Below, one piece after another: positions 39,626 through 49,363 of a stretch of 64,000 nt of DNA. A program made the translations under genes and the position numbers. The DNA lies in assembly GCA_030762935.1 (NCBI GenBank), contig CM060897.1:107226176-107290175 (forward strand), written 5' to 3'. Source of the DNA: Hymenopus coronatus (taxonomy: Eukaryota; Arthropoda; Insecta; Mantodea; Hymenopodidae). Numbering within the stretch: the stretch's first letter is position 1; each line of letters begins with the position of its first letter. The notes beneath the pieces were generated by a model. That model saw only the letters and a program-made list of their open reading frames with translations. It had not been told where the DNA came from and searched no databases.

Positions 39626-39830
39626 TTTTTTTTTTTAACATCCTTTAACATGATAGGTCACATTGAACAATGAATGAAATTATCTCATATAAGCCCAGGG
39701 TCCAGGATAAGGGAAAACCCCAGAAAAAAACCTTATCCAGTTAATTCAACTTAACTGAGATCAGGGACCTCTTGAATGCGAGGCAGACATGCCACCCTCA
39801 CACTACAAGGTGGGGTCATAAAGCCCACAC
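39626..39830 (-). mobile_element. SINE-B copy, near full length with oligo(A) tail
   Basis: A T run at about 39,625-39,637 (the A tail of the minus copy) is followed by AACATCCTTTAACATGATAG, CAATGAATGAAAT, CCAGGATAAGGGAAAACCCC, CCTTATCCAGTTAATTC, the reversed B box region GAGATCAGGGACCTC and CATGCCACCCTCACACTACAAGG. It is the best-preserved body of family B in the window. Confidence 0.82.
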
Positions 39831-40142
39831 ATTTTATATTAAGGTCCCATTTAGAAAACAGTTTATATTACATCTAACTACTTTGCCCTAACAATGGAGG
39901 GTTTTAATGAGACGCAGGGAACTTTCTATTCAAACTACTGTTTATAACACAATTTTTCCTATAAGATATATATTCATTCTTTCAAAATTTTGTTCTCAAT
40001 ATAAGAAGTTATACCACATTTTTATTATTAGTCACATATGTATTCTGGTTAGCACGGAAAATATCATAGTTTCAATTGGATTATGTACATAGGAACAGAC
40101 AGAAGTTTGCATAATTATTATATGTTAATAATTTGCTGAGGT

Positions 40143-40470
40143 ATAGGTGCCATGGCAGTTGTCTCTTTAGCACGGCTGCTTGCCAAGCGGTAGACCTGGG
40201 TTCGATTCTTAGGACTGGCAGGGAAATTTTCCCCCACTGTGTGACCTGGTCTGGGGTGTACTCAGCCTTGTGAGGTCCCTGGGGAACCAATTGAGGAGCT
40301 ACTTGTTTGAGAAGTAGCAGCTCCAGATCAAGAAGACTACATCAGCCAACCAGGAGGGACTAGAGGCGCTGATCACATCTCACCCTCCAGTACTACACCC
40401 CATTCATGACATCTTCTGGCCGAGATGGGGGATGCAGCGGCCAGGAGGTGGACTGTCGTGCCATGGAGTT
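40143..40470 (+). mobile_element. SINE-A copy
   Basis: The tRNA-like head GTCTCTTTAGCACGGCTGCT then GCCAAGCGGTAGACC carries a clear B box in GGGTTCGATTC (40,199-40,209). The body contains GACCTGGTCTGGGGTGTACT, GAGGTCCCTGGGGAACCAA, GGAGCTACTTG and TGATCACATCTCACCCTCCA, and ends in GTGCCATGGAG. The minus-strand copy at 51,102-51,447 matches block by block over the full length. The head derives from a tRNA, but it is part of a ~330-bp element and not a functional tRNA gene. A SINE-C copy starts only a few bases beyond its 3' end. Confidence 0.88.
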
Positions 40471-40474
40471 GATT

Positions 40475-40800
40475 AGCACATGGCAGAATGGTTAGAGCAC
40501 TCCTCTCTCATCAAGGTTTGATCCCAAGGGACTGAATGTGGGATGTTGAGTGGGCAGGTTTCCCCCAGCTTTTCCAGTTTCTCATACTATGTATCCCACT
40601 AATTGCTCCTAAACACCTTTCCTTCCATCTATTTTGCCTCCACTTCACATCATCTTGTTCTTAACTCTCATACCTGGCTATGGGCCAATTCCCTGTTTGG
40701 CTTGTTCTCTCTCATTCAATATTCATCTGCTCCTCAATGACCTCTAACCCCAGATGCTCACATTTCAAGGAGAGTATGTTGACTAAATAAGTACTCCAGT
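40475..40800 (+). mobile_element. SINE-C copy
   Basis: The head reads ATGGCAGAATGGTTAGAGCA (tRNA A box) and AAGGTTTGATCCCAAGGGAC (B box), followed by TGTGGGATGTTGAGTGGGCA and a pyrimidine-rich body. Shared body words are CTCCTAA...CACCTTTCCTTCCATC, TTTTGCCTCCACTTCACATCATCTTGTTC and CTCATACCTGGCTATGGGCC. The copy at 48.5 kb has the same order (GGTTAGACC..., GTCCCAGGGGACCACATGTG, CATCCATTTCATCTTCATTTTATATCATC). The two confirm a second tRNA-headed family. Confidence 0.75.
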
Positions 40801-41779
40801 ATACATTTTATTTAACCTCCAAAAGGAGGTTTATTGATTTTTACAAAGCATCATATGACATGCAGGTTACACAAGGAGGGAGAGGAAGGGAATAGAAGCA
40901 ATAAAAGGCAGAGCTGGAGAAAGAGAATGAGAGAAACAAAATCTTATGCATTAACTGTGAACAGTAATCAAACAAACTAATAAGGGCTGATTTATTAACT
41001 GTCTTGAAGCTCCCCAAGTAAAATAGTTATATGCATGCCTATTATTCCTTCTTATCTCTCTTTTTCTAACACCAACACCCAACTATTCTTTCTTCATAAC
41101 CTGCACATAATACACAAACTTATACACATAACCATAATTTTAATTTACATTGCACATATCTTTTAGAGAAAATAAAAAAAGAATGAAACAGCTTTGTGTT
41201 TATTATGAATAGACTATTGAAGGTGTCACACTATACTGGGCATCAAAAGCAGGCAGTAGGAGTAATTATAAAAACAGCCTGTAGGAGTGCCAAGTTTCAG
41301 AACAGCTGGCAATGACCATCTTTGGTATATCAGTCCAATAGAAACTGTGAATGGTGTTAGGAAATCCATAGGAAAAATTCTGATAAGTCCAAACACTTAC
41401 CTTAAATAAAAAAAAAATTATGTAGAGATATATTTATTTGTAGAATTAACTGTTGGATTATGCAGTTCCCATAGAGACATATTAAATATTTCTTTATGCA
41501 GTGACTCCCATAAACATTCAGTTTTGTGGTATTTGAAACCACTGACCTGTCATATTTTAATTTATTTACAAACTTGCTCATAATAAGCAGAATAATTACA
41601 CCCTCTAACGTTCCAGGACATATACTTCCCTATCAAACAAACATTTACGTTCTTTTGTTCATATCCTAAGTAACATAAATTACTGAAAATCTTTATCGGA
41701 AAAAAAACATTTAATACATGTGCTTGTAAATATTCGGTTTTCACTTTGGTACTGCATTTTGTATCCATTGGTAATTAGT
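40801..41779. other. AT-rich DNA, possible left flank of a Tc1 element
   Basis: CAGTGACTCCCATAAACATT at 41,500-41,519 resembles the outer end of many Tc1 elements and would place the left end of the Tc1 copy there. I could not find the matching inverted repeat on the right side. Confidence 0.35.
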
Positions 41780-42830
41780 TGGAAGGCCCTTTTGATGCAA
41801 AACGGTATTCAGACAATTTGGCTTGCTAGATACCAACATCTAAGTGTAGTCAGAACTAGTGCTGTTCATTCTTCCCCCAGTCATCTCTTTAGTTCCACAG
41901 CTGAGGTAATTGGAGGAGTTATCCTGTAGTATAGTCTGTCCCACAAATTTTCAATGGGATTTAAATCTGGTGACCACTCCAGGGTTTGATTAACTTGGGG
42001 CAAATGTACAGCAGCCAGGATTGCACTTCATGTGTTTGGGATTACTATCCTGGTAAAACCTGAATGTTTCCAATATCCATAGTTTCTCAGCACTTTTCTG
42101 CAAACTGACTTTAAGCAACTCTAAATATTTATGCTTGTTCAGAATACCACCAATAAACGCCAACTCCACAGGTTCACTAACAGAAATACACCCCCAAACC
42201 ATCATACCTCCTCCGTCCATGCTTCACAGTTGGTTGGTTTAGTTTTTGTAGCTCTTGATTAGGTCTTCACCACATCATAATCCTCCCACCTGAACCAAAA
42301 ACTTTGTATGGACTTTCATCAGCGAAGATGACATCATTCAACCATTTTTTGTTCTTTTTGAATGTACTCCTTAGAAATGTTTAGTCTCCTCCGCTCTACT
42401 TCATTGACGTATGGTTTCTTCCTGGCTACTCTTCCATTAAAGACCTCTCTTTTTAGTGTCCTAATTGTTTGTGGACTGACCTGCTTGTTCCACTGCACAT
42501 TTCCCTATAGGGAAGTTAATTTTGGATTTATCTTTATTTTTTTCTAACTATAGCACTGACTTCTTTGCCTATTAATTTTTTTTTTGCCAATGGTTGTGGT
42601 ACCAATTCCACTGTCTAAGTATTTGTACCTCCTAATGATGTCATAAACAGTACTCTTGGAATTTTTTTAACAATTTTGCAACTTCTGTGTACTTATGGCC
42701 TTTGGCGTGATTAAGTATGCAAAGTTGCCTTATTTGGAATGTGGTGTTAAGTACTCTTTGACCACTTTGGCTTTTGTGTTAGCATTCAACTCAAATAACA
42801 CACTACTACTCAGCTAGCTGAGTGACCTTT
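41780..42830 (-). pseudogene. Tc1-like transposase, decayed but nearly full length
   Basis: Tc1 transposases bind element ends with two N-terminal HTH motifs and cut with a DD34E core. Reading the minus strand from the right: HTH 1 is visible at about 42,680-42,765 (FQIRQLCILNHAKGHKYTEV then AKLL). A KKPYVNEVERRRLNISKEYI piece lies at about 42,365-42,430 (family pattern ARKKP-L----RL-FA---). The first catalytic Asp is in NDVIFADESPYKVFGSGGRI (about 42,281-42,340), then GGGMMVWGCIS (about 42,180-42,215). The second Asp is in YQDSNPKH (about 42,032-42,055), and the last catalytic Glu region in SPDLNPIENLWD (41,938-41,975). The pieces lie in two or more frames with stops, so it is inactive. All three catalytic positions survive as DES, QDSNPKH and PIE. 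The terminal repeats are unresolved. Confidence 0.88.
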
Positions 42831-43339
42831 AGAATACTGAGTGCTATTTCTGGCATAATTTCTTTTTTTGCACAACTTTTCATCTTAAATTATCCACAAA
42901 GAACCAACCATCCACCAACAAGTGGGGATTGGGTTTCTACATGTTTCTACTTCATTTCATGCTGCCTTTTGTTTCGGTTTCTATGATGCCCATATTGTTC
43001 GGTCTTGATTCATTGTATCTGCTTGTAAGCAACTTTGAGATTATGGACAAAACATATAAGGTTTCAGATGTACAATAATGATGAATATTTTCATTCATGT
43101 AAATTTTTGCTGTTCTTCGATTTACCTTCCTCTTTGGATGACTTACATCACCAAGGACTTACAAAGGAATGTCATGGGTCAGTAGCCTGTCAAGGAGCAA
43201 GCAAACTTTATGTTGTGCAAATGCAGAATGTAATCAGCCTAATGCCTGGTATGACAGTAAATAAGAAGGTAATGAAATGTGGCGATGAAAGGAATGATAA
43301 AAAAATTCATGGAGCAAATTATCGAACTCAGCATTTGCC
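42831..43339. other. No gene recognised
   Basis: This probably includes the right flank of the Tc1 element. A 104-codon + ORF at 43,035-43,349 has no recognised domain, and its last part runs into SINE-B. Confidence 0.4.
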
Positions 43340-43470
43340 TAGTGACTGAGGAAAACCACAAAAACAAAAAAACTGGTTAGGTTGGTAGTCCCAAATTTTG
43401 TTATTTATTTTTTTTAGCTTAGGACCTCCAGAAAGTGAGCTGTTCATGTTACCACTTTACTCAGTTGTTC
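43340..43470 (-). mobile_element. SINE-B copy, partial
   Basis: The blocks GAGGAAAACCACAAAAAC, AACTGGTTAGGTTGGTAGTCCC and CTTAGGACCTCCAG, then GTTCATGTTACCACTTTACTC, match the GGAAAACC / AACCAG / reversed B box / reversed A box order of family B. It is interrupted by a T run at about 43,405-43,417. Confidence 0.55.
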
Positions 43471-43744
43471 TAGAATATGTGAAGCCTTGATTCATATTAT
43501 GACTTGAATCATATAGGAGCAGCAAAGATAGAAAGCTAGACAAAACTCATGATGAAAATATTAACTATTATAGTTTAGAAGTGATTGCAAATATACAATT
43601 ATTAAATTAGGTTAATTATCAGAACTTAATTTCAAAGAATTACTTCATCAGCTGATTGTAACTGGTTGGTGCTCCTCTGATGGTTATGTTTGTCTCTGGC
43701 GATGGTTCTACGAATTTGGAGATCAGATTTTCATCCATTGGGAA

Positions 43745-44200
43745 CTCATTCATTAATCTTGGACAAAATTTCCAAAGAAATATTGGTAAAGCTATACGAC
43801 GGTTCCACCACCCATATATTGACATGCACGCGGCACGCACACACGCGCTAAGTTGTTTGGATGTGAAAGTTGCCAGACTGCCAAAATTTTGACTTCTTCT
43901 TGGGAACATTGGGGTTTTAGCTTCACAAGTTCACAGATTCATGGTCTACACCCTGTCGCCTATGGCCGCAACTGCTACACTCCTCAACTTATAAAAAATA
44001 TCCCTCGGCTACACATTGCGGCTTAGGGCCCTCCATGTTGGGCTACGCTTTGCAGCTTAGGGCCCTAAATGTTTATAACAGACCAGTAAGTAATTACAAT
44101 GCGGCTCTAATGACGAAATAACAAAAGTACCCGCGTATAGAAGTAATGACAAGTGGTGGAACCATTGAATAGCTTTACCGAAATATTTTCTCCCAAATAT
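43745..44200. mobile_element. Inverted-repeat element (MITE-like or foldback)
   Basis: The left arm contains GGTAAAGCTATACGACGG then TTCCACCAC (43,784-43,810). The right arm contains GTGGTGGAACCATTGAATAG then CTTTACC (44,154-44,180), its imperfect reverse complement. Similarity continues outward (AAATATT) and inward (CCACCAC...CACGCGG/TACGCGGG), giving arms of perhaps 60-75 bp around ~350 bp. The centre is less AT-rich and contains the repeated unit described at 44,003. No coding frame is convincing. The minus ORF at 43,640-43,909 spans the left arm and looks fortuitous. The exact outer ends and target duplication are not resolved. Confidence 0.6.
44003..44070 (+). repeat. Two-copy direct repeat, GGCTAC...CTTAGGGCCCT
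   Basis: GGCTACACATTGCGGCTTAG then GGCCCT is followed by GGCTACGCTTTGCAGCTTAG then GGCCCT about 35 bp on. Both contain the palindrome AGGGCCCT. They lie inside the inverted-repeat element. Confidence 0.85.
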
Positions 44201-44234
44201 TTAAATGGACAGATTTTTGTGGCGAGTTTCATTT

Positions 44235-44690
44235 GTAAAGTTGTTTGTGGAACAGCTAGAGAAACTCATGTAAATGGAACGCATCAGATTTTTTCTGTAG
44301 TAGTTCTATCTCTTACGGTTTACCAATTATGCAAAAGTCATCCAGAATGAGGAATGCTTCAGAGGTTATTGCCAGAAAATTTAAGGAATATATTTCATTT
44401 ATTATGGAAATATTTTAAACAAAATTTTTAGAGCCATTTTTAATAAAATCAAAATGTTTGAGTGTAAATCGTAGTTTGGGGTGGGGGATTTCTTGAAATT
44501 TTTTGTGTCATATCCTTGGAAGATGTTGAACTTAAATGTCAGCTGGCTTTACATTTTCAAGTTTTGCTGTTCACAAATCAGTCATATGGCCCTTTTTCTA
44601 ATTCTTGTTTGATCATTCATTTTCAGTGAAATCTTGGTATCAAATATCTTTTCTATTTATTATGTATATGATAGAGAAAGTAAAATTGTA
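44235..44690 (-). repeat. R780 copy, rearranged
   Basis: From about 44,300 to 44,690 the + strand is the reverse complement of R780: TTACGGTTTACCAATTATGC, AAAGTCATCCAGAATGA, GGTGGGGGATTTCTTG, ATCCTTGGAAGATG and GTGAAATCTTGGTATCAAAT. However, the first ~55 bp (GTGGAACAGCTAGAGAAACT, CATGTAAATGGAACGCATCAG) is the end of the unit in plus orientation. The two pieces meet near 44,295, which implies an inversion or foldback junction rather than a simple copy. Confidence 0.75.
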
Positions 44691-44871
44691 TATTATGTTA
44701 ATCTCATTCTACTCCTATTTTTACTTTATGCGTTATCTATGAAGATAGAGAAAATTTTATGCAAAGATTTGACAGAAATATTCATTTTAAGATCCTCTAG
44801 ACCTACAGAAACTATGTTAGTGTAAGGTGTATGTGTGAACTAAAAATAAAAAAATTGAATAAATATCAAAC

Positions 44872-44898
44872 ATGTGTGTGTGTGTGTGTGTGTGTGTG
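44872..44898. repeat. (GT)n microsatellite
   Basis: About 13 GT units, immediately left of the SINE-E copy. Confidence 0.95.
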
Positions 44899-44907
44899 CA
44901 CATGTTA

Positions 44908-45142
44908 AATTAAATTAAGTTTTATTTATGGACGCTCTTTAACTCCTGTGGTTCTCAACATCCCATTTTATAATGGGCATGAAATACCGCTTAATTTTGC
45001 TCAGAGGCCTTTTAATCAGGCCTGAGGTTCTTTTATATGCCATAAATATAAGAAACGGGATCAAGGGCTTCTGTTGGGTTTGATCCTACGACCTTTGGAA
45101 ACAGAAGCTAGCATGTTGTTACCCCTAAACCATGGAGGATGA
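44908..45142 (-). mobile_element. SINE-E copy (diverged)
   Basis: Left to right: TTTTATTTATGGACGCTCTT, CTGTGGTTCTCAACATCCCA, TTTTGCTCAGAGGCCTTTTA, GCCTGAGGTTCTTTTATATG, then the reversed B box GGGTTTGATCCTACGACC and the reversed A box GCTAGCATGTTGTTACCCCT. The order is that of the copies at 59.6, 61.7, 62.0 and 63.4 kb. Part of the middle (the GAAGGAAGCC...CGCCCGAAAAAATCCATCG segment) is deleted. Confidence 0.85.
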
Positions 45143-45144
<2 letters not shown>

Positions 45145-45218
<74 letters not shown>

Positions 45219-45219
45219 A
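45145..45219. repeat. (GT)n(GA)n compound microsatellite
   Basis: About 27 GT units run directly into about 9 GA units. The tract begins two or three bases after the tRNA-like head of the SINE-E copy. Confidence 0.97.
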
Positions 45220-45436
45220 CTAAGAAATTAAAAATGGATAAATATGAAACTTCACACTTAAGTCCAGCTGCATCGTATCAAATTTAATGTTATTGCAAGT
45301 AAATACTTTTTAATAATAGCATTTATGTAATATAGTAATTCATAATGCATAAAAGCTAGAGTATTCTATATAAAGAGACAATTAACAAATCAAATAAACT
45401 GTGATTTCAGTTAATTCTCAAAAATATTTACCTTTT

Positions 45437-45990
45437 TATGTATTGCCAAGCAAGGGTGCACCACAGTGATATGTACAACCTATTTGGAAGATATTGGGAT
45501 TGATTTCTGGCAAATGCCCACTCTGACCCATGGATACTAGAGGGTTTTCCCAGTTGCAAGCCGAATGCTGAAGTGTTTCTTTCATCCCGTGAATTTCTGG
45601 TCTCTCCATCAGGTTCCATTCATCATTCCATTCATCCTTCACCTGTTAGCCTGTTTAAGGGTTGCAAGTGTAAACAATGATGCTTTGGAGCAGCACGGCA
45701 GGGAAAAAAGGAGGTTCTGTGGAAGGAACTCTCATCATCATTTGACCTTTGGCTGGTCCCTTGGTATAAGTTCTGCCCTTAGGGTCCTTAATGGACCCTG
45801 TCCAGGCAGGATCCCTAGTCTGCCTATGTGACTCTCAGGGCATTTCAGTCTGGTAACTGTAAGGATCCTGTCATTGCTATGCCATTGCTCCCAGTTCCAG
45901 TCATCCGTCCATGTCTCCTCTCCACTTAACCCTCCCGCCAAAGTGCAACCCCTCATGGGACACTGGTTCGGTGTGGAGTTTCTCCATGCT
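45437..45990 (+). mobile_element. SINE-D candidate, tRNA-headed, about 550 bp
   Basis: A tRNA-like start (CACCACAGTGATATGTACAA then CC) is followed by TTGGGATTGATTTCTGGCAA, a plausible B box, at about 45,497-45,516. Then comes a long body unlike the flanks, with far more G and C, running to GGTTCGGTGTGGAGTTTCTC near 45,968 and an A/T-rich end. I see only one copy, so the element limits and even its SINE nature are inferred from the head and composition. It could be two adjacent elements meeting near 45,650. Confidence 0.4.
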
Positions 45991-46949
45991 TATGCTATCC
46001 TATTTATTTTGTAAAATGGTTACATGAAAATTTTAAATGCTAGATTGTTGGTCTGCTACTTTTTATTTCCACTTTTTCCCAATAGTAAAGTAAAGAATGC
46101 GAGTTTCTTTATTTCTGTGACTTTTAATTTACTTAAAGCAATTCCACACACCACAACTTAATGAAAATGTTTACTTAAAATTATATAAAACAGTAAAGTG
46201 TTTAAAAAATGCAGGAGCAAACACAGAAAAAAATAATGAAACAAAGAAATGCAATTTGCACCCATCTTAGAGCTTGTTTGCTCAACTAAATGGTGCAGTG
46301 CCAGATCCAATCTTAGCCAGGGCTTTATGAAGAATGTATTCCACCATCTCCCATCTTGCTATCCATATTGGCAGTTCACAGCTTCTTTGATTGCAGATAC
46401 GAGCGAAAGAAGATGAAATGAAGTGGCACCCGACATGCAAGTACATCAATCTATTCCAAGATGTCATTGGAATGTATGGTTATATTCTTATATCATTAAT
46501 GCATATATTATATTTCAAAGCATTTTGAAATAAATTCTGTAACTTTAATGAATTAAAATGCATAAATTGTTAAAAATACCCAGTTTAACTATAGGATTCA
46601 CAAGCGACTGTGCAGAATTTAGATACCACAATCTGACTATTAAGGATTATAGTTAAAATACCATATATTTGGGATAATTAAATGATAAAACATCTGATGT
46701 GTTCCATTCACATGACTTTTCTACCTATTCTGCAAACAATCTTCTTACAAAAGATTATCCTTCTATTTACTTCATGCTAATCAACATAAACATTAGGAGA
46801 ATGGCTTTATTAGATCCCTATAATTAGAAGGGAACTAAGGGAATACTGAGGCAAATGTTAAAAAAAAACTGCCAATATGCCTAACATTGAAATTCCTTTC
46901 CTTCTGCATGGCTGGGAGTAAATCAGAAAGAAACATGGTTGGCTTTTGT
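45991..46949. other. AT-rich DNA, no gene seen
   Basis: A short minus ORF at 46,282-46,467 has no recognised motif. Confidence 0.45.
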
Positions 46950-48275
46950 ATGATATAAGTATTTTAAAACTGAAAAGCAATAACAAGGAATATTTCAGAA
47001 ATGGTTAGCTCCACAACAAAAATGTATAGGACATTAATTGTGTGTTTTGATGAGATCTACATTTTTTGTGTAGTAAGTGTTTGTTTCCTACAGTTTACCA
47101 GTTATACAAAAATCATCCAGAATGAACAGGATTTCAGAGACTGTTCCCAGAAAATTCAAGATATTCATTTTATTTGCCATATAAATAGCAAACCATAGTC
47201 AAAATCATAGAACCATTTTTGAGAAAATCAAAAAAAATTTCAAATCTTGTTTGAGTTGGGAGAATTTTCTTAAAACTCTGCATCATTGGAAGATACTAAA
47301 CCTAAACATCAAGTTTGGTGTTTAACCGACTTCTTATTTTTTAGTTATGCTGTCCTTTTTGCTATAATTTTTTTGACCGAAAGGGCCTCAAAACATATTT
47401 GCAGTGAAATCTCTCAACGTCAAGTTTTTGGGTGCATACAGTACATTCTTTACTTACTATATCCTTACATAGTACATGTAGAAAAAGTATAAACATTACT
47501 TCAGAAATTTGTCACTGGTGGGGAAAAATCTGTCGCATAATTTTCTCTCTGTTCTGCAAATAAACTAATTTTTATAGAAAATTCTTCTTTTATCAACATA
47601 ATGAATGCTAATGCTTATAAGTAGAAGGAAAATAGGGAATAGTAAAATCTTTTAAAAGCTGTCGCTGTGCACAAGACATTGAAATTTGGTTCTCTCAGAT
47701 TAAAATAAAAGAAAGTTAAAATGAATAAGGGCTTCCTATTTAAGAAAAGTTTAGGTATTTTAAAGTTCAAACCAATAATGGGGAATATCTCTGAAATAGT
47801 TAGTCTACAAAAACAAAAAAAAATGTATATGACATAAATTGTGTTCTAATAAGATCTGCATTTTTTTGTCTAGCTTTTACAATTGATCAGTAATGTAAAA
47901 GTCATTCAGACAGTAGCTATTCCATAGGAATTAAGGATATAATTTTTCCTTGCGTGTAAACATCTTTATTATACAGCATTTGAATCAAAATTGTGAGCGA
48001 TTCTTTAGAAAATCAAACATCAAAAACATTTAAAGGGTACTTTGGGGTGGGGAAATTTTGGTGAAATCTGTGTTACATCCTTGGAAGATACTAAACTTAA
48101 ATATCAAGCTTGATATTTAACGTTTCATTTCTGAGTTGTGCTATTCACTCACACTGGCCTTTTTCTAAAAATCCTCAAAACATTTATTTCAGTGAAATCT
48201 CGGCATAGAATTTTTGGATGGAATATAATAACTTCTCTACCTATTATATACATTGTACTTCAGTGCTAGAAAAAT
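46950..48275 (-). repeat. R780 tandem pair, minus orientation
   Basis: Two units of the ~780-bp repeat run head to tail in reverse orientation. Paired landmarks (first/second unit): GTTTACCAGTTATACAAAAA / AATTGATCAGTAATGTAAAA; AATCATCCAGAATGA / GTCATTCAGAC; AGATACTAAACCTAAACATC / AGATACTAAACTTAAATATC; and GTGAAATCTCTCAACG / GTGAAATCTCGGCAT near 47,405 and 48,192. Spacing between landmarks is about 785 bp, matching the plus-oriented array at 58.8-61.6 kb (781 bp between its second and third units). Confidence 0.85.
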
Positions 48276-48516
48276 GAATAAGATATATGCCTTGAATTTT
48301 CTAAATAGCCTGTGAATTCTTCATTCCCCAGAATTTTTTATAGCTAAGAAAAAATGAGAGAGACAGACTTGCCTCAGAAAAAAATGTATGTCCTTTAATT
48401 TTGGTAAAATAATTTTTTGCAATATTAGCCCATTCTGAGATATTTCCTTTTAACTGTTTGATTTACACAATTTGAGCAATACACTTTTCAGTTATGTCAC
48501 TAAGGGTATGTAATAT

Positions 48517-48850
48517 TGCCTGGGCGGTACCATGGCCAAATGGTTAGACCTCTCACCAAGGTAATATGAGTTGAGTCCCAGGGGACCACATGTGGGATTT
48601 GTAGTTGAGAAAGTAGCATGTGGACAGATTTTCTCTGGTTTCCTCCACCATTCGCTCTACCACCTGCTCCATAATCACCTTGCTTCCTTCATCCATTTCA
48701 TCTTCATTTTATATCATCTTATTCCTCATTCATATCAGGCATTGTGCTGATCACCCATCATGGCTATAACTCTAATCCAGAGTCTATCTTCTCCTCAGGT
48801 GCTGGCTTGTAAGCCCTCCATTTGAGGAGGGTTAATAGTGCACAAAATAG
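48517..48850 (+). mobile_element. SINE-C copy
   Basis: The head CGGTACCATGGCCAAATGGT then TAGACC is a good A box, and GAGTTGAGTCCCAGGGGACC the B-box region. The body follows the 40.5-kb copy (CACATGTGGGATTTGTAGTT, TTTTCTCTGGTTTCC, CTGCTCC...CACCTTGCTTCC, CACCCATCATGGCTATAACTC). The 3' end near GAGGAGGGTTAATAGTG is estimated. Confidence 0.75.
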
Positions 48851-49361
48851 AAGCAGCATATTGGACTGGCTGTTACCTGTTGCTCCAGCCTTCTATGTCT
48901 GCCTTCATATTGTGGTCAAACCTACAAGAAATAGTTGGCAGGCCACCAATGCAGGCTTATATATTACAAAAGTAATTTGAATTAATTATGGACACTATAG
49001 TTTCCCTTTTTGAGATGCGCTTCAAAGTTGTTCATCTTCATTGTCAGCATGTGTTTGTATGATATAGTCAGCCAAGCAGGAAGAGGGTTTGACCAGCCAC
49101 TGTTCAAAATCGCTTGCCATCTGCATTCTGGTAAATTCTGGAAATTATATTGATTTGTGTCTGCATAACGGAATTATAAAATGATTCAGAAAATAAATGA
49201 GAGTCACTTACAGTATAGTTGCAATAAAATTACGAATGATTTGTAAGTCAGAACTATGAAAAAAGGTTTATAACACATGTAATAAATGATGTTATGAGTT
49301 AACCAGAATTTTTTATTTTTTGCAGCAATTATAGTAGCATATTGGAAACATTTTTGGCAAC
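48851..49361. other. No gene recognised
   Basis: The moderately AT-rich sequence at 48,860-48,960 (GGACTGGCTGTTACCTGTTG) may be the tail of the SINE-C copy. The rest is AT-rich. Confidence 0.4.
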
Positions 49362-49363
49362 TA

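Noticed and set aside
40143..40215. Possible tRNA gene
   Set aside because: The A and B boxes are present, but the acceptor stem does not close and the sequence is the head of a SINE found again at 51.1-51.4 kb.
41500..43010. Terminal inverted repeats for the Tc1 element
   Set aside because: CAGTGACTCCCATAAACATT on the left looks right, but no reverse-complement partner was found on the right, so the ends are not claimed.
43640..43909. 89-codon minus ORF in less AT-rich DNA
   Set aside because: It spans the left arm of the inverted-repeat element, and the opposite strand is open too. There is no domain signal.
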